Assembly (NCBI GenBank): GCA_947457195.1
Contig: CANGUU010000011.1
Location: 1 to 59,980, forward strand
Source of the DNA: Gammaproteobacteria bacterium
GTDB taxonomy: Bacteria > Pseudomonadota > Gammaproteobacteria > Pseudomonadales > Pseudohongiellaceae
Length of the DNA stretch: 59,980 bases
Direction of reading: 5' to 3'
Part shown: piece after piece, positions 1 to 7,745 of the stretch
Layout: the number at the start of each line of letters is the position of its first letter
Position numbering within the stretch: position 1 is the stretch's first letter
Notes under the pieces: generated by a model
What the model was told of the DNA's origin: nothing
The model's database searches: none
The model's input: only the letters and a program-made list of their open reading frames with translations
Position numbers and translations under genes: made by a program

Positions 1-44
1 CCCGTTGCTCCCGCTGCCGGCCCCTGGCAGGCCGGCGTGCGCAG

Positions 45-1070
45 TCAGATGGTGAGATTGAAGACCCGCTTGGCGTTGCCTTCGAAGATCTTGAAGCGAT
101 CCTCGGCCGTGAGCCAGTCGATGCTCTCGATCAGCGGCACGGTGCGATCGTAGGTCTGCCCGGTTTCGTGGTTGATCGAAGAGCCGACCCCCGGGCACTC
201 CGAGCCATAGAGGATGCGGTCCGGACCCACCACCTTGATGAGCAGTTCCAGGGCCTCTTGCGAATACAGCACGGTATCGAAATACATATGGCGCATGCGA
301 TCCACGAAGAGCCCCTTGGCCATGCTCTCCTGGGCTCCACTCTTGGCAGAACCGGCATTGAAGCGGCCGATCTGGTAGGGCATGGCACCACCACCGTGCG
401 AGATGACGATCTTGAGGCTTGGAAAATCATCGAACACCGTCGAATTCACGAAGCCGTACACCGCCGTGGTTTCCTCGTTGACGAAGTACAGGCTGTAGGG
501 CTCACGCTGCGGGTTGCGCGAACCGGCGGTATGCAAATGCAGGGGTACGTCGAGCTCGCAGGCTTTTTCGTACAGCGGGTACCAGTAGCGATCCCCCATG
601 GGCGGCGCCTTGTTGCCGTCGTTCTCATAGGGGTCGGGGTTGAGCAGAAAGCCCTTGAAACCCAACTCCTTGACACAGCGCTCCATCTCGCTGAAGACGA
701 CGCTGACCGGCTCGCCTGCCTGCTGCGGCAGCCCACCGATCCCGAAGAAACGGCCTGGAAACAGGCGAACGCTGTCGGCAATGATGTTGTTGACCTCGTG
801 GATGTACCAGTCCACGAGATATCCCGGCTTTTCCGAATGCATGGTCTGGAACGGACGCGGCGAGATGAGCTGAAGGTCGATGCCGTTGTTGGTCATGTGC
901 TCGATGTGACCACAGGGCGCCATTTCCTTGCGGTGCCAGGCTGCTACCAACTGCTCGTCGGTGTAACTGACCTTGCCGCGCCCGTGCGAGCCGCGATGCG
1001 AGACGAGACCGGCCTTGTAGACCGCAAGCTGCGGTGGGGCCGAGGTATGGGCGTGGCAGTCGATGATCAT
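45..1070 (-). CDS. ligJ: 4-oxalomesaconate hydratase-type amidohydrolase (LigJ-like)
   Basis: An amidohydrolase-superfamily enzyme of 341 residues, the length I recall for LigJ, which hydrates 4-oxalomesaconate to 4-carboxy-4-hydroxy-2-oxoadipate in the protocatechuate 4,5-cleavage and gallate pathways. The N-terminus has the metal-binding IIDCHAHTSAP segment, followed by an AHRGSHGRGKV-like stretch (YKAGLVSHRGSHGRGKV, residues about 18-34) that closely resembles LigJ. Further metal-site candidates are HLHTAGS, ISHGGGAMP and YGSECPG. It is the last gene of a minus-strand run and lies 10 bases after the LigK-type aldolase gene, the next enzyme of the pathway, which strongly supports the call. 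A general amidohydrolase_2 decarboxylase is the alternative. Confidence 0.88.
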   Translation of the reverse strand: MIIDCHAHTSAPPQLAVYKAGLVSHRGSHGRGKVSYTDEQLVAAWHRKEMAPCGHIEHMTNNGIDLQLISPRPFQTMHSEKPGYLVDWYIHEVNNIIADSVRLFPGRFFGIGGLPQQAGEPVSVVFSEMERCVKELGFKGFLLNPDPYENDGNKAPPMGDRYWYPLYEKACELDVPLHLHTAGSRNPQREPYSLYFVNEETTAVYGFVNSTVFDDFPSLKIVISHGGGAMPYQIGRFNAGSAKSGAQESMAKGLFVDRMRHMYFDTVLYSQEALELLIKVVGPDRILYGSECPGVGSSINHETGQTYDRTVPLIESIDWLTAEDRFKIFEGNAKRVFNLTI

Positions 1071-1080
1071 GGCATGCTCC

Positions 1081-1737
1081 TTACTTGCCTGGCGTCTGCA
1101 GCGAATGGTATTTCATGAGTGCTCGTGCCTCGGTGATGGTCTTGCCTTCCTCGAGCATGGCGCGGATGCGTGCCTCTGCCGCATCGATCTGCTCGGCCAC
1201 TGCCAGCACGTCCTCCTCCCGCGTTGCCGGAATGCACACCACGCCGTCGGCGTCACCGCGCAGGATGTCACCGGGATTGACGCGGGCATCCCCGATGTTG
1301 ACCGGCACCTGCTCGGCATCGACCTGCACGCGGTCCTTGCCCGTGCGCATGGAATAGCTCCGCGAGTAGAGCGGGTAGCCAAGGCTGAGGCACAGGTGCA
1401 CGTCGCGGCAGGCACCGTCGATCACCGTGCCGGCCAATCCCTTCTTGTGTGCCAGGAACGTGAGGATGTCGCCCCACACCGTGGCATCCTCGCGACCGCC
1501 GTTGTCGATGGCCACCACAGTCCCCGGGCCGAGTTTGTCGATGAAATCGCCGACGGTGCCCGGTTTGTCGGCATCGAGGGGACCGTAGAGGACGGTGTAG
1601 GCGCGACCCGCCAGCCGGAACTGCTGATCCCGCGGCTTGATGCCGAGGCACTGGCCGGCGATGCGCAGCTTGTCCATGGCATCGCTGAGCGTGGCGGTGT
1701 CGAGCCTGGCCGCTCGTTCTACATTTTTGTCGGACAT
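1081..1737 (-). CDS. ligK: 4-carboxy-4-hydroxy-2-oxoadipate aldolase (LigK/GalC-type, RraA fold)
   Basis: RraA-fold class II pyruvate aldolase of 218 residues. In this family it cleaves 4-carboxy-4-hydroxy-2-oxoadipate to pyruvate and oxaloacetate. Visible marks are the G-x-x-R-D metal/substrate motif in VIDGACRDVHLC (about residues 118-129), the upstream DNGGREDATVWG segment and the family's GDADGVVCIP. The ATG is preceded by a GAGGGAAC ribosome site (minus strand). It sits directly before the LigJ-type hydratase and 69 bases after a second RraA-fold gene. The adjacency of hydratase and aldolase makes the pathway assignment more reliable than the fold alone, because RraA-fold proteins are easily misannotated as RNase E regulators. 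Confidence 0.87.
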   Translation of the reverse strand: MSDKNVERAARLDTATLSDAMDKLRIAGQCLGIKPRDQQFRLAGRAYTVLYGPLDADKPGTVGDFIDKLGPGTVVAIDNGGREDATVWGDILTFLAHKKGLAGTVIDGACRDVHLCLSLGYPLYSRSYSMRTGKDRVQVDAEQVPVNIGDARVNPGDILRGDADGVVCIPATREEDVLAVAEQIDAAEARIRAMLEEGKTITEARALMKYHSLQTPGK

Positions 1738-1806
1738 GGTTCCCTCTGACTGGGGTTTGCAAAGCTTCAGAAAACGGTCGCGCGGCAGGCGCCGGCCAGC
1801 GGTCGC

Positions 1807-2463
1807 TCAGCGGTCGAGCATGGTTTCGTAGTTGGTGCCCATCACCACCGACACAGGCTTGCCGGCCAGCACGTCCTCGGTCATCAGGCGCTCTTTCAGT
1901 GCGATCGCCTCGGCGGCCTTCAGCACGTCGTCGGCCCGCGCGGCTGGAATGAACACCACACCACTGCCGTCGGCAATGACGAGGTCACCGGCGTGCACCA
2001 TGGCATCGCCCACCTGGATGGGGGCACCGAAGCTCTCCTCCCACACGCGGTTGCGCGCCGTGCGCGGCGTGGTGTAGCGGGAAAAGACCGGAAAGCCGAT
2101 GTCTTCGTATTCATCGATGTCACGCGCCGGGCCCTCCACGATGACGCCGCGCACGCCCCTGGCCTTGGCAGCATTGGCCAGCACGCCGCCCCAGCTCGCG
2201 CAATCGATGCCGCTGCGCTGCTCGACCACGATCACGGTGAGGGCGTCGGCCGCTTCGATGGCCGCCGTGCCGAGATGACGGCGGGAGCCGCCTGCCGGCG
2301 GCAACGGTTGCAGCCGCACGGTCTGCACCACGCCAGCAATGCGCTGGCGCGTGGAGCGACGAAGAAGACCGGACTGGGCTCCCTTCAGCCCCAGGCTGTC
2401 GAGCGCATCGGACACGGCGCAGGCATCGAGTCGCTCGAGTCGCGCTACCAGCGTACTTGTCAT
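1807..2463 (-). CDS. RraA-fold protein, second aldolase/demethylmenaquinone methyltransferase-like paralogue
   Basis: 218 residues, RraA family. The start was set at the ATG behind GGAGGAAAAAACA rather than at an upstream alternative 41 codons earlier that has no ribosome site. It shares with its downstream neighbour the layout of N-terminal SDALDSLG, the IVEGPARDIDEYE segment in place of G-x-C-R-D, and a final GDLVIADGSGVVFIPA. The R-D pair is kept, so aldolase chemistry is possible. It may act on a related 2-oxo acid or 4-hydroxy-4-methyl-2-oxoglutarate, but the substrate cannot be read from the sequence. It lies in the same transcription unit as the LigK and LigJ genes. Confidence 0.75.
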   Translation of the reverse strand: MTSTLVARLERLDACAVSDALDSLGLKGAQSGLLRRSTRQRIAGVVQTVRLQPLPPAGGSRRHLGTAAIEAADALTVIVVEQRSGIDCASWGGVLANAAKARGVRGVIVEGPARDIDEYEDIGFPVFSRYTTPRTARNRVWEESFGAPIQVGDAMVHAGDLVIADGSGVVFIPAARADDVLKAAEAIALKERLMTEDVLAGKPVSVVMGTNYETMLDR

Positions 2464-2599
2464 TGTTTTTTCCTCCCGGGGTCTGTTGCACAGCGCCTGG
2501 CGGCAGGCGGGGCCAGCCACCGCAGCGAGCGGCATGGCAAAAAGGCCGGTACCTTCGCAGATTTCCGCTGCGCCGGCTGCAAGCACCAGGATATTTTCA

Positions 2600-4807
2600 T
2601 CATTGATTCACAACTGCAGCCGGCTTCAATACCACCAGCTCGCTGCCGCCGGCGCCGCTGACCGTGAGCGCCAGATATTGGGTATCTCCAATCTGGAACG
2701 TCAGCGGTGTGCCGGTCTGGCTGCCCGGCAAGGGAATCTCGGCGAGGATGGCGCCGCTGGCCTTGTCGTGGGCACGCAGCAGCGGCTTGCCACCCGGTCC
2801 TTCCCCGCTGAACAGCAGGGTTTTGGTGACGAGCAGACCGACCTGATTCTGGTTGCCGGTACGGGGCAGGGTCACGCCGGCCAGGGCCGGATGCGACGCG
2901 ATGGCGGCTGGTGTGTCGGCGTTGGGCATCCACCAGCGCTGGTCACCCGAACCGAGATCGATGGCCGTGATGCGCCCGTAGGGTGGCTTGAACAGCGGCA
3001 GACCGTCCAGATCGAGACCCGCCCGCTGCCCCTGGATGTAGCGCACCGTCGAGGCCTCCCCGCCGGGCACCAGTCCGAGCAGCGTCAGCGCGGTACGCGA
3101 CGGCACGTAGAGCAGACCCGAATCCGGATCGTAGGCCGCGCCCTGCCAGTTGGCCCCCCCCGTGGCGTGGGGCAGGTGCAGCGTGCCCCGGGTACCGTCC
3201 GGCGCCTCGGCCAGCGAGGGCGGCGTGAACAGCTCGCTGAGACGATAGGGCTTGATGAGCTCGCGTGCCTGCGCCTGCAGTGCCGGGGTGTAATCGATCA
3301 GATCGTCGAGACCGAAGCCCTGCCGATCATACGGCGCCGGCTTGACCGGAATCGGCTGGGTCGGCGACGCCTGCTCACCGGGAACGTCGCTGGCAGGTAC
3401 CGGGGTTTCGACGATGTCCCACACCGGTTCGCCGGTGGCGCGGTCGAAGACATACGCGAGGGCCTGCTTGGTCAACTGGACCACCACTTTGCGGCCATCC
3501 GGCAGGTCGGCCAGCAGCGGCGCCGCCGGCAGGTCCCAGTCCCAGATATCGTGATGGGTGATCTGGAAGTACCAGCGCAGCTCACCGCTGCGGTAATCCA
3601 GCGCAACCAGGGAGTTGCCGAACAGGTTGTCGCCGGGGCGGTCGGCCCCGTAGTAATCGCCGGTGGGCGTTTCCACGGGCAGGTAGACCAGTCCGAGCGC
3701 AGGGTCCGCCGCCATCGGTGCCCACACACCGGCGTTGCCGGTGTAGCTGGCGGAATCACCCAACCAGGTCTCGCTGCCGAACTCGTTGCGCTCCGGGATG
3801 GTGTGGAAGGTCCACAGCAGTTTGCCGCTGCGCGCGTCGTAGCCGCGGATGTCCCCTTTGACATTGGCAGCCGACTTCGGTCGGGTAGCCAGCGCATGCG
3901 AGGCGCCGACCACGATCACGTCGTCGACCACCAGCGGTGGAAACGACAGGCCAATGTCGAGATCCTCGCGCCCCGGCCCGAGTCGCAGGCCGTCCTGCAG
4001 ATCCACCCAGCCCCCGGCGCCGAACTCCTCGACCGGCCGCCCGGTACGGGCATTGAGGGCAACGAGGTAGTAGCCGGGTGTCACGGTGAGCACCCGCTCG
4101 TCACTGCCGCTGCGCCAATAGGCCAGGCCCTTGCCGGAGCCCTTGCGTGGCGCCTTGTCGAAGCGCTCGCCCTCCTCTGCCCGCCAGAGCCACAGCAGCT
4201 GCCCGCTGACGGGGTCGAGGGCAATCAGGTCGCGCTGCAGCCCGGCGGTGGCGAACATCCTGCCGCCGGCCATGAGCGGCGTGGTGACATTCTGCGCCTC
4301 CGGCAGCGGCCCGAACGCGTCCAGATCGAAGCGCCAGGCCACCTGCAGGCTGGCGACATTGCCGGCGTCGATGACGGCCAGCGGCGAATAGCGCGTGGCA
4401 CCGACCGGGCCATTCATCGTCAGCCACTCGTTGCCGGGTGCGCCGGCGGTCGGCGCTACCGCCGTCGCGCGCGGCAGGATGGTCAGATTGTCGAGCGCCA
4501 CCGCGTCGGCCGGCAGCTCCGGCCAGGTAGACGAGGCAGTGGCTAGCACATAGGCCGTGACATCGAGATACTGCTGCGGCGAGAGCGTGGCCGCGTTTTC
4601 GCCGGGCATGGTGGCCGTGATGCGCGCGAGCAGGTCGGCAGCCGGCTTGCCGGCCCAGTCGTTGCGCAGTCGCGTCTCGAGTTCGATCGGCAGGTGGCAG
4701 CGCGCGCAGTAGGTCTGGAACACCTCGGCACCGCGGCCGGGTTCCGCCGGCTGCGCCAGCAGCGGAGTGCACAGCAGGACGAGCGGCAGGCTGGACAGGA
4801 AACGCAT
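2600..4807 (-). CDS. Exported cytochrome c-PQQ dehydrogenase (quinoprotein alcohol/sugar dehydrogenase-like)
   Basis: 735 residues with a Sec signal (residues 1-19, ending LLAQP), a short haem c domain with CARCH at residues 34-38, then a long PQQ beta-propeller. Typical propeller segments are visible: LIALDPVSGQLLW, GYDARSGKLLWTFH, LVALDYRSGELRWYFQ, and HHDIWDWDLPAAP, where the Asp-Trp-Asp stretch is common in glucose-dehydrogenase-like members. The ATG at 4807 follows a CGGAG ribosome site. The protein would oxidise an alcohol, aldehyde or sugar in the periplasm and pass electrons to its own haem. It lies inside the ring-cleavage operon, so an aromatic or lignin-derived alcohol is a reasonable guess, but no substrate can be named. 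Confidence 0.82.
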   Translation of the reverse strand: MRFLSSLPLVLLCTPLLAQPAEPGRGAEVFQTYCARCHLPIELETRLRNDWAGKPAADLLARITATMPGENAATLSPQQYLDVTAYVLATASSTWPELPADAVALDNLTILPRATAVAPTAGAPGNEWLTMNGPVGATRYSPLAVIDAGNVASLQVAWRFDLDAFGPLPEAQNVTTPLMAGGRMFATAGLQRDLIALDPVSGQLLWLWRAEEGERFDKAPRKGSGKGLAYWRSGSDERVLTVTPGYYLVALNARTGRPVEEFGAGGWVDLQDGLRLGPGREDLDIGLSFPPLVVDDVIVVGASHALATRPKSAANVKGDIRGYDARSGKLLWTFHTIPERNEFGSETWLGDSASYTGNAGVWAPMAADPALGLVYLPVETPTGDYYGADRPGDNLFGNSLVALDYRSGELRWYFQITHHDIWDWDLPAAPLLADLPDGRKVVVQLTKQALAYVFDRATGEPVWDIVETPVPASDVPGEQASPTQPIPVKPAPYDRQGFGLDDLIDYTPALQAQARELIKPYRLSELFTPPSLAEAPDGTRGTLHLPHATGGANWQGAAYDPDSGLLYVPSRTALTLLGLVPGGEASTVRYIQGQRAGLDLDGLPLFKPPYGRITAIDLGSGDQRWWMPNADTPAAIASHPALAGVTLPRTGNQNQVGLLVTKTLLFSGEGPGGKPLLRAHDKASGAILAEIPLPGSQTGTPLTFQIGDTQYLALTVSGAGGSELVVLKPAAVVNQ

Positions 4808-4983
4808 GATGAACTCCGAGGCGCAGAGAGCTGGCCGCGAGTTATACCACCGCCGCCCGCCGAGGCAATCGCCGGCGGCACGGGCGGGCGCGTCGCCGGC
4901 GCCGCGTGGCGGCGCAAGGCCTGCCGGCTGCCTCGCCGTCCCGGCCGAGGGCAACCCGCACCGGGTTGCTCCGCCGTCTCCGC

Positions 4984-6498
4984 TCAGGCACCCCGCACAG
5001 CGATGCGCTGCTGCCATTCCTGCGGGCCGGTGATATGCACCGAGGTGCCGTTGACGTCGACCGCCACGGTGACCGGCATGTCCTGCACCACGAACTCGTG
5101 GATCGCTTCCATACCCAGATCGGCGAACGCCACCACGCGTGCCTTCTTGATCGCTTTGGACACAAGATATGCAGCGCCTCCGACCGCCATCAGGTACACG
5201 GCGCGGTGCTTGCGAATGGCTTCGATGGCGCTTGGTCCGCGCTCCGATTTGCCGATCATGCCGATCAGGCCACTCTTGGCCAGCATGGTCTCGGTGAACT
5301 TGTCCATGCGGGTAGCGGTGGTCGGACCGGCAGGCCCGACCACCTCGTCACGCACGGGGTCCACGGGACCGACGTAGTAGATGAACCTGCCGCGCAGGTC
5401 GACGCCTTCCGGCAGGGCCTCCCCTCTGTTGAGCAGATCGACCATGCGTTTGTGGGCCGCATCGCGGCCGGTCAGCATGCGCCCACTCAGCAACAGCGTC
5501 TCTCCCGGCTTCCAGGTAGCAATGTCGTCGCGCGTTACGCTGTCGAGGTTGACGCGGCGTGCCGACGGGCCGACGTCCCAGGTGATGGCCGGGTAGTCGT
5601 CCAGTCTGGGCGGGTGCTGCTCGGCCGGCCCGCTGCCGTCGAGGACGAAATGGGCGTGGCGCGTGGCAGCACAATTCGGAATCAGTGCCACGGGCAGCGA
5701 GGCGGCGTGGGTCGGGTAGTCCTTGATCTTGACGTCGAGCACGGTGGTGAGTCCACCGAGGCCCTGCGCGCCGATGCCGAGGGCGTTGACCTTGTCCATC
5801 AACTCCAGACGCAGTTCCTCGATGCGATTGGCCGGGCCGCGCGCGCGCAGTTCGTCGATGTCGATCGGATCCATCAGCGCCTGCTTGGCCAGCACCGCCG
5901 CTTTTTCGGCCGTGCCGCCGATGCCGATGCCGAGCATGCCGGGCGGGCACCAGCCAGCACCCATGGTCGGCACCGTCTTCAGGACCCAGTCGACGATGCT
6001 GTCGCTCGGGTTGAGCATGACAAGCTTTGACTTGTTTTCGGAGCCACCGCCCTTGGCGGCCACCTGGAATTCCACCGTGTCGCCGGGAACGAGGCGCGTG
6101 TGGATGACGGCTGGCGTGTTGTCCCTGGTGTTCTTGCGGGCACCGGCCGGGTCGCTGAGGATGGACGCGCGCAAGACATTGTCGGGGTGCAGGTAGGCTC
6201 GCCGTACGCCCTCGTTGATCATGTCTTCGAGACTCATGCTGGCCTCCCAGCGCACGTTCATGCCCACCTCCACGAATACGGTGACGATGCCCGTGTCCTG
6301 GCAGATGGGTCGGTGGCCTTCGGCACACAACCGGGAATTGAGGAGGATCTGGGCCATGGCATCGCGGGCCGCCTGGGACTCTTCGCGCTGCCAGGCACGG
6401 TGCACCGCCTGAATGAAGTCGACTGGGTGGTAGTAGGAAATGAACTGCAGGGCATCGGCGACGCTGTGGATGACGTCGTCCTGGCGGATGAGGGTCAT
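4984..6498 (-). CDS. Class I fumarate hydratase (iron-sulfur, tandem alpha/beta form)
   Basis: 504 residues, the single-chain class I fumarase form with fused alpha and beta parts. It interconverts fumarate and malate using a 4Fe-4S cluster. Likely cluster cysteines lie in PICQDTGIV, in NCAATRHAHF and in GWCPPGMLGIGIGGT. The C-terminal beta part has GPTTATRMDKFTE and MIGKSERGPSAI. The start at 6498 (MTLIRQDDV) is preceded by AGGACCTC; an upstream in-frame start 15 codons earlier has none. The first gene of the minus-strand run, it could recycle the oxaloacetate made by the aldolase through the citric acid cycle. A related hydro-lyase such as tartrate dehydratase is less likely. Confidence 0.86.
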   Translation of the reverse strand: MTLIRQDDVIHSVADALQFISYYHPVDFIQAVHRAWQREESQAARDAMAQILLNSRLCAEGHRPICQDTGIVTVFVEVGMNVRWEASMSLEDMINEGVRRAYLHPDNVLRASILSDPAGARKNTRDNTPAVIHTRLVPGDTVEFQVAAKGGGSENKSKLVMLNPSDSIVDWVLKTVPTMGAGWCPPGMLGIGIGGTAEKAAVLAKQALMDPIDIDELRARGPANRIEELRLELMDKVNALGIGAQGLGGLTTVLDVKIKDYPTHAASLPVALIPNCAATRHAHFVLDGSGPAEQHPPRLDDYPAITWDVGPSARRVNLDSVTRDDIATWKPGETLLLSGRMLTGRDAAHKRMVDLLNRGEALPEGVDLRGRFIYYVGPVDPVRDEVVGPAGPTTATRMDKFTETMLAKSGLIGMIGKSERGPSAIEAIRKHRAVYLMAVGGAAYLVSKAIKKARVVAFADLGMEAIHEFVVQDMPVTVAVDVNGTSVHITGPQEWQQRIAVRGA

Positions 6499-6698
6499 GA
6501 TGAGGTCCTGGCTGGCTTGAGGCTGCGTAATAGGGGCTGGCAAGTCGTGGCGGCCGGCGGGCCGCTCGCGGCGTCAGCAGGATAGCAAGGACAGGCCCTC
6601 TGGGGCGAACGCAAGCGCCGCGAGACAGGAGCGCGCACTTGCCTGTCTAATGGCGCGCCCACGCGCGCTGCCACGCCACTACAGTCAGGAGGATACCC
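6499..6698. promoter_or_regulatory. Divergent intergenic region between fumarase and esterase genes
   Basis: 200 bases separate the divergent fumarase and esterase starts, so both promoters should lie here. I see a spaced inverted repeat GACAGG...CCTGTC near 6624-6648 that could be an operator, but no convincing sigma70 elements on either strand. Confidence 0.35.
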
Positions 6699-7349
6699 GT
6701 GAACGTCATACGCAGACTGTCCATCACTTTGCTCGTCCTCGGCTGCGTGGTTGGCGACCTCGCCCGGGCGCAGGCCGGTGCTCCGTTCACGATTCTGTTT
6801 CTCGGTGATTCGCTCACCGAGGGGCTGGGGCTCGACAGCGGCGAGGCGTTTCCGGAGCTGATCGCTGCTCGCTTCAGGGACGAAGGCCGGGGCGACATCA
6901 AGATCATCAATGGCGGCGTCAGCGGCTCGACTTCCGCCAGCGCCCCGACTCGGCTGCAGTGGTTTCTCCGTTCGAAACCAGACCTGATGGTGCTTTCACT
7001 CGGGGCCAACGATGGCCTGCGCGGTCTGGCGGTGGACGAGCTCAAGGTCAACCTCAGCAAGACCATCGAACTGGCCCAGCAGAATGGTGTGCGGGTAGCA
7101 CTGACCGGCATGCTGGTGCCGCCCAACATGGGGCCCGACTACAGCGCGGCGTTTGCTGCCGTGTTCCCCGACTTGGCCGCGCGCTACCAGTTGCCGCTGC
7201 TGCCGTTCCTGCTCGACGGCGTTGCCGCCGTACCCGAGCTCAATCAGGCCGATGGCATCCACCCCAACGTGGCGGGGTCCAGGATCATTGCCGAGACGCT
7301 CTACCAGTTCTTGCTGCCCCTGCTGCCCCTCGCCAAAGAACCGCTGTGA
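6699..7349 (+). CDS. tesA: SGNH/GDSL esterase (TesA-like arylesterase / lysophospholipase)
   Basis: 216 residues, exported (signal peptide to about residue 25, ending ARAQA). The GDSLTEG block at residues 36-42 carries the nucleophile Ser38, GAND is at 102-105, and DGIHPN at 185-190 supplies Asp185 and His188. This is the full SGNH catalytic set and matches TesA (thioesterase I/protease I/lysophospholipase L1), which hydrolyses acyl esters and thioesters in the periplasm. The start is GTG behind CAGGAGGA. In Escherichia coli tesA lies next to ybbA-ybbP; here a YbbA/YbbP pair is found about 4.7 kb downstream, with a receptor and a beta-barrel gene in between. Confidence 0.88.
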   Translation: MNVIRRLSITLLVLGCVVGDLARAQAGAPFTILFLGDSLTEGLGLDSGEAFPELIAARFRDEGRGDIKIINGGVSGSTSASAPTRLQWFLRSKPDLMVLSLGANDGLRGLAVDELKVNLSKTIELAQQNGVRVALTGMLVPPNMGPDYSAAFAAVFPDLAARYQLPLLPFLLDGVAAVPELNQADGIHPNVAGSRIIAETLYQFLLPLLPLAKEPL

Positions 7350-7745
7350 TCGGTTTGCAGAAGCGCCCCGTACGACAGCGTGTAACCAATTGGCAACAGA
7401 GCCTTAGGGTTGCCGGATCCTCGAAGACTTTGCAGTAGCGGTGTGAACAGCGCGGCCAACGGCTGTTCTGTCAGCAGTTCTGGTGGTTCCCTCATTGGGG
7501 CGGGCGTAGATGCCCGCCCTCTTTTTTTCGACGCTTCCCCCCCCTGTTTTCTCGTGACTCCGACGCACGGCGGTGCTTGTCTGGCTTCGCCCCGATCTTC
7601 GTGAAAAAAATGTGGAACGCCCTTCCGCCGCAGGCTAGCCTTGTGCATCGACGTGCTAGAGTCGCCACGCTTTTCGGCCACCGCTCCGCTGAGTGCCAAG
7701 TTGCTGAGAATCTTGAGAAATACCACCAAAAACCCAGGGGAAATT
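7350..7745. other. Intergenic region between esterase and TonB receptor
   Basis: 396 bases without a convincing gene. The first part runs into a strong terminator at 7498-7528. The remainder leads to the receptor start and should carry its promoter, though I cannot identify -35/-10 boxes with confidence. The ATG of the receptor is preceded by AGGGGAAATT. Confidence 0.5.
7498..7528 (+). terminator. Rho-independent terminator downstream of the esterase gene
   Basis: Perfect 8-base-pair stem GGGCGGGC (7498-7505) / GCCCGCCC (7512-7519), a six-base loop, then TC and seven T. It ends transcripts reading rightwards 150 bases past the esterase stop, and so separates that gene from the TonB receptor operon. 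Confidence 0.88.

Noticed and set aside
2339-4546. Long open frame of about 735 codons opposite the PQQ dehydrogenase gene
   Set aside because: It is rich in Arg, Gly and Ala with no motif, which is the usual shadow of a GC-rich gene on the other strand that has signal peptide, CxxCH and propeller motifs.
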